From positions 1-29,310 of the forward strand of contig UQMV01000029.1 in assembly GCA_900542315.1 (NCBI GenBank): a stretch of 29,310 nt of DNA. Reading direction: 5' to 3'. The translations under genes and the position numbers were made by a program. The notes beneath the pieces are model-generated. The model had not been told where the DNA came from, searched no databases, and saw only the letters and a program-made list of their open reading frames with translations. The stretch's first letter is position 1. Each line of letters opens with the position of its first letter. Below, in pieces: positions 25,808-29,310 of the stretch. Origin of the DNA: an uncultured Collinsella sp. GTDB taxonomy: Bacteria > Actinomycetota > Coriobacteriia > Coriobacteriales > Coriobacteriaceae.

Positions 25808-26004
25808 GACGTGCATTTTTGGGAGTATTCAGCATTGGCATGCCCTGAATGAGGCGCAGAACGACTGTTTTAAGTGCCGCCGGTGGCGTATTTCGCCGTC
25901 GGCGGCACTTTTTATGCCGATCGGACGCAATATGCGCACCAAACGGGGCGCCGAGGACGGCGCGCGGCGCGCTTCGATGCTGAATACTCCCAAAAATGCA
26001 CGTC
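25808..26004. repeat. Element bounded by a 28-base perfect inverted repeat
   Basis: The arm 25808-25835 is the exact reverse complement of 25977-26004. A third copy lies at 5806-5831 (25 of 26). Between the arms lie a terminator (25872-25915) and a GC-rich stretch; no gene. It fills much of the 460-base gap between the repressor and uxaC. The rest of that gap (26005-26135) holds only a motif shared with other intergenic regions (26100-26124). Confidence 0.85.
25872..25915 (+). terminator. Terminator after the second LacI gene
   Basis: AAGTGCCGCCGGTGGCG pairs, with small interruptions, with CGCCGTCGGCGGCACTT across a TATTT loop, then TTTTTA. It lies inside the inverted-repeat element. Confidence 0.9.
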
Positions 26005-26135
26005 GGAACATGACCCACCTGAGCAAAAGCGCTCAAGTTCGGTGTTCGGGGACGCCAACCGGTCCGCAATACATGCAAGTCACAGCTCCGACAACCGTTA
26101 AACGGACAAAACCGACCGTTCACCCCATGGTGGTT

Positions 26136-26151
26136 AGGTGAACGTTCACCT
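26136..26151. promoter_or_regulatory. uxaC operator 1
   Basis: Perfect 16-base palindrome AGGTGAACGTTCACCT. The -10-like TATAGT at 26172-26177 lies downstream, so this site sits near the -35 region. Confidence 0.8.
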
Positions 26152-26171
26152 TTTACGTTGCAATGGATTAG

Positions 26172-26190
26172 TATAGTGAACGTTCACCTA
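26172..26190. promoter_or_regulatory. uxaC operator 2 overlapping the -10
   Basis: TATAGT (26172-26177) runs directly into the palindrome GTGAACGTTCAC (26176-26187). It is centred 38 bases from operator 1 and shares the same core. A repressor here would block the promoter. Confidence 0.75.
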
Positions 26191-26241
26191 AAGGATGACG
26201 AGCGCGCCGTGCGCCCGCCTTGCCAACAAAGGGGCTGTTTG

Positions 26242-27669
26242 ATGAAAAACTTTATGGACGATCAGGATTTCCTGCTGAGCACCAAGACCGGCGAGGAGTT
26301 GTTCCACAACTTTGCCGAGAACATGCCTATTGTCGACTATCACTGCCACATTTCTCCCAAGGAGATTTGGGAGGACAAGCGTTTCGAGAACATCACCGAG
26401 GTTTGGCTGGGCGGCGACCACTATAAGTGGCGACTGATGCGCGCCAACGGCGTCGACGAGCGCTTCATTACCGGCGACGCCCCCGCCCGTGAAAAGTTCC
26501 AAAAGTGGGCCGAGACCCTGGGCCGTTGCGTGGGCAACCCCGTCTTTGAGTGGAGCCACCTGGAGCTTAAGCGTTACTTTGGCTACGAGGGCGTCCTAAA
26601 CGGCAAAACCGCTCAGGAGGTCTGGGACCTTGCCAACGCCAAGCTCGCTGAGGCCAGCTTTACCTGCCGTAACCTGATCAAGCAGTCCAACGTCCGCATG
26701 ATCTGCACTACCGACGACCCCGCCGACAGCTTTGAATGGCACAAGAAGATTGCCGCAGACGACAGTTTTGACGTTCAGGTCGTTCCCGCCATGCGCCCCG
26801 ATGCCGCCCTGCGTATCGAGCGTGGCCAGGAGTTTGCCGACTACTGCAAGCATCTCTCCGAGGTTGCCGGCGTTGAGGTCAGCGACTTCGAGGGCATGAA
26901 GGCCGCCATCTCCAAACGCTACGATGTCGCCCACGAGCTGGGCTGCCGCGCTTCCGACCACGCACTCGACTACGTTATGTACGTTCCGGCTACCGCCGAC
27001 GAGATCGAGGCCATCTTTGCAAAGGGCCTTGCCGCCGAGCCGCTTACCGAGGACGAGGTCCTCAAGTACAAGACCGCCTTCATGCAGTTCGTCGCCGGCG
27101 AGTACGTGCGCCTTGGCTGGGCCATGCAGCTGCACTTTGGCTGCAAGCGTGACAACAACCGCGCTATGTTCGCCAAGCTCGGTCCCGACACCGGCTACGA
27201 TTGCATCTCCAACTACACGCCGTCCGACCAGCTCGCCGATTTCCTCAACTCCATCCAGGAGACCTGCGGCTTGCCCAAGACCATCCTGTACAGCTTGAAT
27301 CCCATCGACAACACCATGATCGATACCGTGATGGGCTGCTTCCAGGAGGCTCCGACCGCAGGCAAGATCCAGAACGGCAGTGCCTGGTGGTTCAACGACA
27401 ACGAGGTCGGTATGCGCGAGCAGCTCACGGCTCTGGCTAACGAGGGCGTGCTGGGCAACTTTGTGGGCATGCTTACCGATTCCCGCTCCTTCCTATCCTA
27501 CCCGCGTCACGAGTACTTCCGTCGCGTGCTGTGCGGCGTGATCGGCGAGTGGGTCGAGCAGGGCAAGTATCCGGCCGACATGGAGCTGCTGGGAGCCATC
27601 GTGCGCGACATCAGCTACAACAACGCGGTCCGCTACTTTGGCTTTGATCTGGATACCGTCGAGGCATAA
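26242..27669 (+). CDS. uxaC: Glucuronate/galacturonate isomerase (uronate isomerase)
   Basis: Cytoplasmic enzyme isomerising D-glucuronate to D-fructuronate and D-galacturonate to D-tagaturonate, the entry step of hexuronate breakdown. 475 aa, as in the family (about 470). Seen: N-terminal metal-site motif PIVDYHCHISPKEIWEDKRF; GNPVFEWSHLELKRYFGY; CTTDDPADSFEWHKKI; AMQLHFGCKRDNN; TILYSLNPIDN; and the C-terminal WWFNDNEVGMREQL, LTDSRSFLSYPRHEYFRR and ISYNNAVRYFG. The ATG at 26242 has AAAGGGG 7 bases upstream; the longer frame from 26158 would run through the operator. Followed by uxaB with an attenuator-like hairpin between. Confidence 0.96.
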   Translation: MKNFMDDQDFLLSTKTGEELFHNFAENMPIVDYHCHISPKEIWEDKRFENITEVWLGGDHYKWRLMRANGVDERFITGDAPAREKFQKWAETLGRCVGNPVFEWSHLELKRYFGYEGVLNGKTAQEVWDLANAKLAEASFTCRNLIKQSNVRMICTTDDPADSFEWHKKIAADDSFDVQVVPAMRPDAALRIERGQEFADYCKHLSEVAGVEVSDFEGMKAAISKRYDVAHELGCRASDHALDYVMYVPATADEIEAIFAKGLAAEPLTEDEVLKYKTAFMQFVAGEYVRLGWAMQLHFGCKRDNNRAMFAKLGPDTGYDCISNYTPSDQLADFLNSIQETCGLPKTILYSLNPIDNTMIDTVMGCFQEAPTAGKIQNGSAWWFNDNEVGMREQLTALANEGVLGNFVGMLTDSRSFLSYPRHEYFRRVLCGVIGEWVEQGKYPADMELLGAIVRDISYNNAVRYFGFDLDTVEA

Positions 27670-27692
27670 GCCTGCATCGAATCATATCGAAC

Positions 27693-27730
27693 ACGGGAGC
27701 GCCGTTGCCACACACGGCGCCCCCGTTTTG
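27693..27730 (+). terminator. Hairpin with T-run between uxaC and uxaB
   Basis: ACGGG-GCGCCGT pairs with ACGGCGC-CCCGT (one bulge), followed by TTTTG. It may reduce, rather than stop, transcription from uxaC into uxaB, because uxaB has no evident promoter of its own. Confidence 0.7.
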
Positions 27731-27765
27731 CCTGCACGCTAACAGCTATCTAAGGAGAGACACAG

Positions 27766-29261
27766 ATGGAGAACATCAGCTACGATGCGCTCGAGAAGAT
27801 CGGTTACAAGGGCTATCTGCTGCCCAAGGACGCTCCCGAGAAGGTTCTACAGTTTGGCGAGGGCAATTTCCTGCGCGCCTTCGTCGACCGTTTCTTTGAC
27901 ATGGGCAACGAGGCCACCGGCTGGAACGGCAAGGTTGTCATGGTGCAGCCCATCAGCGGCGCCTTTGGCTTTGCCGATGGCATCAATGCTCAGGACGACC
28001 TGTACACCGTGCTGGTGCGCGGCAAGGAGAACGGCAATACGGTTGACGAGTCCCGCGTGATCAGCGCCTGCAGCCGCTGCCTCAACCCGTATCGCGAGGA
28101 CGACTATCGCGCCATGATGGAGGTCGCCGTCTCCGACAGCCTGGAGATCATCGTCTCCAACACCACCGAGGCCGGTATCGCCTACGACCCGTCCTGCAAG
28201 GCCGACGACATGCCGCCCGCGAGCTTCCCTGCCAAGCTTGCCCAGGTCCTTCACGCCCGCTGGGCCGCCGGCAAGCCGGGCGTCATCGTGCTCGCCTGCG
28301 AGCTCATCGATCACAACGGTGAGGAGCTGCTGCGCATCATGAACCAGTACGTGAGCGACTGGGGCTGGGAGGACGAGTTTGCGCAGTGGATGGCCAACGA
28401 CTGCACCGTCTGCACCACGCTCGTCGACACTATCGTCCCCGGCCGCATCCGGGACCCCAAGGAGGCCGCTGCCGTGGCCGAGCGCCTGGGCTACGAGGAT
28501 CCCTTCCTGGCCGTGCGCGAGCCCTTCCAGATGTGGGGTATCCAGGGCGACGAGTCGCTTGCCGAGAAGCTTCCCTTCGTAAAGGCCGGCCTGCCGGGCG
28601 TCTTTGTTACCCCCGATGTCACGCCGTACAAGAAGCGCAAAGTCCGCATCCTCAACGGTGCCCATACCGCCTTTGTTCCGGGCTCTTGGGTTGCCGGCTT
28701 TGATATCGTGCGCGACTGCATGCATGACGAGACTGTTCGCGGCTTCATGAACACCATGCTCTACGACGAGGTCATCCCGACGCTTGCCGCCGACCTGGAC
28801 GTCGAGGACTGCAAGGCCTTTGCTGCCGCCGTCGAGAACCGCTTCGACAACCCGTTTATCGACCACGCGCTGCTCTCCATTTGCCTCAACTCCACCGCCA
28901 AATGGCGTGCTCGCGACCTGCCCACGCTCAAGGACTATGTTGTCGAGACCGGCAAACTGCCCAAGTGCCTGGCGACGAGCCTCGCTACGCTCATTGCCTT
29001 CTATACTCAGGAGCTCGTTGCTCGCGAGGGCGATGGCCTGCACCTGCGCCGTGCCGACGGCACCGAGTACACCGCTCAGGACGATGCCTTCGTGCTCGAT
29101 TTCTACGCCGCCCACGCCGGTGCAGACGATGCCGAGCTGGTGCACGACGTGCTCACCAATGAGCAAATGTGGGGCGAGGACCTTACGCAGATCACCGGTC
29201 TCGAGGAGTTTGTCGTCAACGCGCTCACCGTCGTGCGTGTCGAGGGCGCCAAGCAGGCCTT
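27766..29261 (+). CDS. uxaB: Tagaturonate reductase (altronate oxidoreductase), 3' end missing
   Basis: NADH-dependent reduction of D-tagaturonate to D-altronate, second step of galacturonate breakdown; mannitol dehydrogenase superfamily. Seen: VLQFGEGNFLRAFVDRFFD (dinucleotide-binding N-terminus), VVMVQPISG, IVSNTTEAGIAYDP, VLACELIDHNGEEL, TTLVDTIVPGRIRDP, and TPYKKRKVRILNGAHTAFVP with the catalytic Lys/Asn/His region, then HALLSICLNSTAKWRARDLP. These match UxaB rather than UxuB. 498 genuine codons are present, already about the length of E. coli UxaB (483), so only a few residues should be lacking. The apparent ending LDRKSVV and its stop are adapter-coded. The ATG has AAGGAGA 7 bases upstream. 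Confidence 0.93.
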
Positions 29262-29310
29262 AGATCGGAAGAGCGTCGTGTAGGGAAAGAGTGTAGATCT
29301 CGGTGGTCGC
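29262..29310 (+). other. Illumina P5 adapter, reverse complement (not genomic)
   Basis: From AGATCGGAAGAGC to the end, these 49 bases are the reverse complement of the Illumina universal/P5 adapter, extending into the flow-cell part (GTGTAGATCTCGGTGGTCGC). Genomic sequence ends at 29261. Confidence 0.98.

Noticed and set aside
29262..29283. C-terminal tail LDRKSVV and stop of uxaB
   Set aside because: Encoded by the sequencing adapter, not by the genome.

Overview
The window is a high-GC, gene-dense stretch of bacterial chromosome. Gene content and protein style suggest a gut member of the Coriobacteriia, most like Collinsella. That placement is my reading of the proteins, not a database result. 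Both ends carry Illumina P5/TruSeq adapter sequence (1-26 and 29262-29310), so the real insert is 27-29261 and the genes at both edges are cut by the adapter.

Layout from left to right: the C-terminal end of an MFS transporter; hisS; ppc; a 990-base repeat-rich gap; larA and larD on the plus strand, converging on a minus-strand unit serB, larB-larC-tetR; aspS; a minus-strand lacI-type repressor divergent from an EbgA-like beta-galactosidase, ebgC and an APC-family permease; an HPr-like phosphocarrier; a feoA-feoA-feoB ferrous iron uptake locus with its small Cys-rich membrane partner; and a second LacI-type repressor followed by uxaC and uxaB for hexuronate catabolism, cut off at the right adapter.

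How the genes fit together: larA (lactate racemase), larD (lactic acid channel) and larB/larC (nickel-pincer cofactor synthesis) form a lactate racemization locus. A TetR-type regulator lies 2 bases behind larC, and a candidate operator sits at the larB promoter. The larC product stops at the LarC1/LarC2 boundary, and no larC2 or larE is in the window. The beta-galactosidase promoter carries three copies of one 15-base operator, and the uxaC promoter carries two GTGAACGTTCAC palindromes. Both layouts are typical of LacI-family control by the adjacent repressors.

The most unusual content is intergenic. There are two copies of a composite nested hairpin whose linkers are conserved while the stems differ by compensatory change (5177-5303 and 8224-8348). 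There are tandem hairpin arrays at 500-704 and 13669-13836, a 28-base perfect inverted repeat with a third copy 20 kb away, and a 220-base element with 30-base terminal inverted repeats at 20425-20644. I saw no rRNA, tRNA, CRISPR array, transposase or prophage gene.
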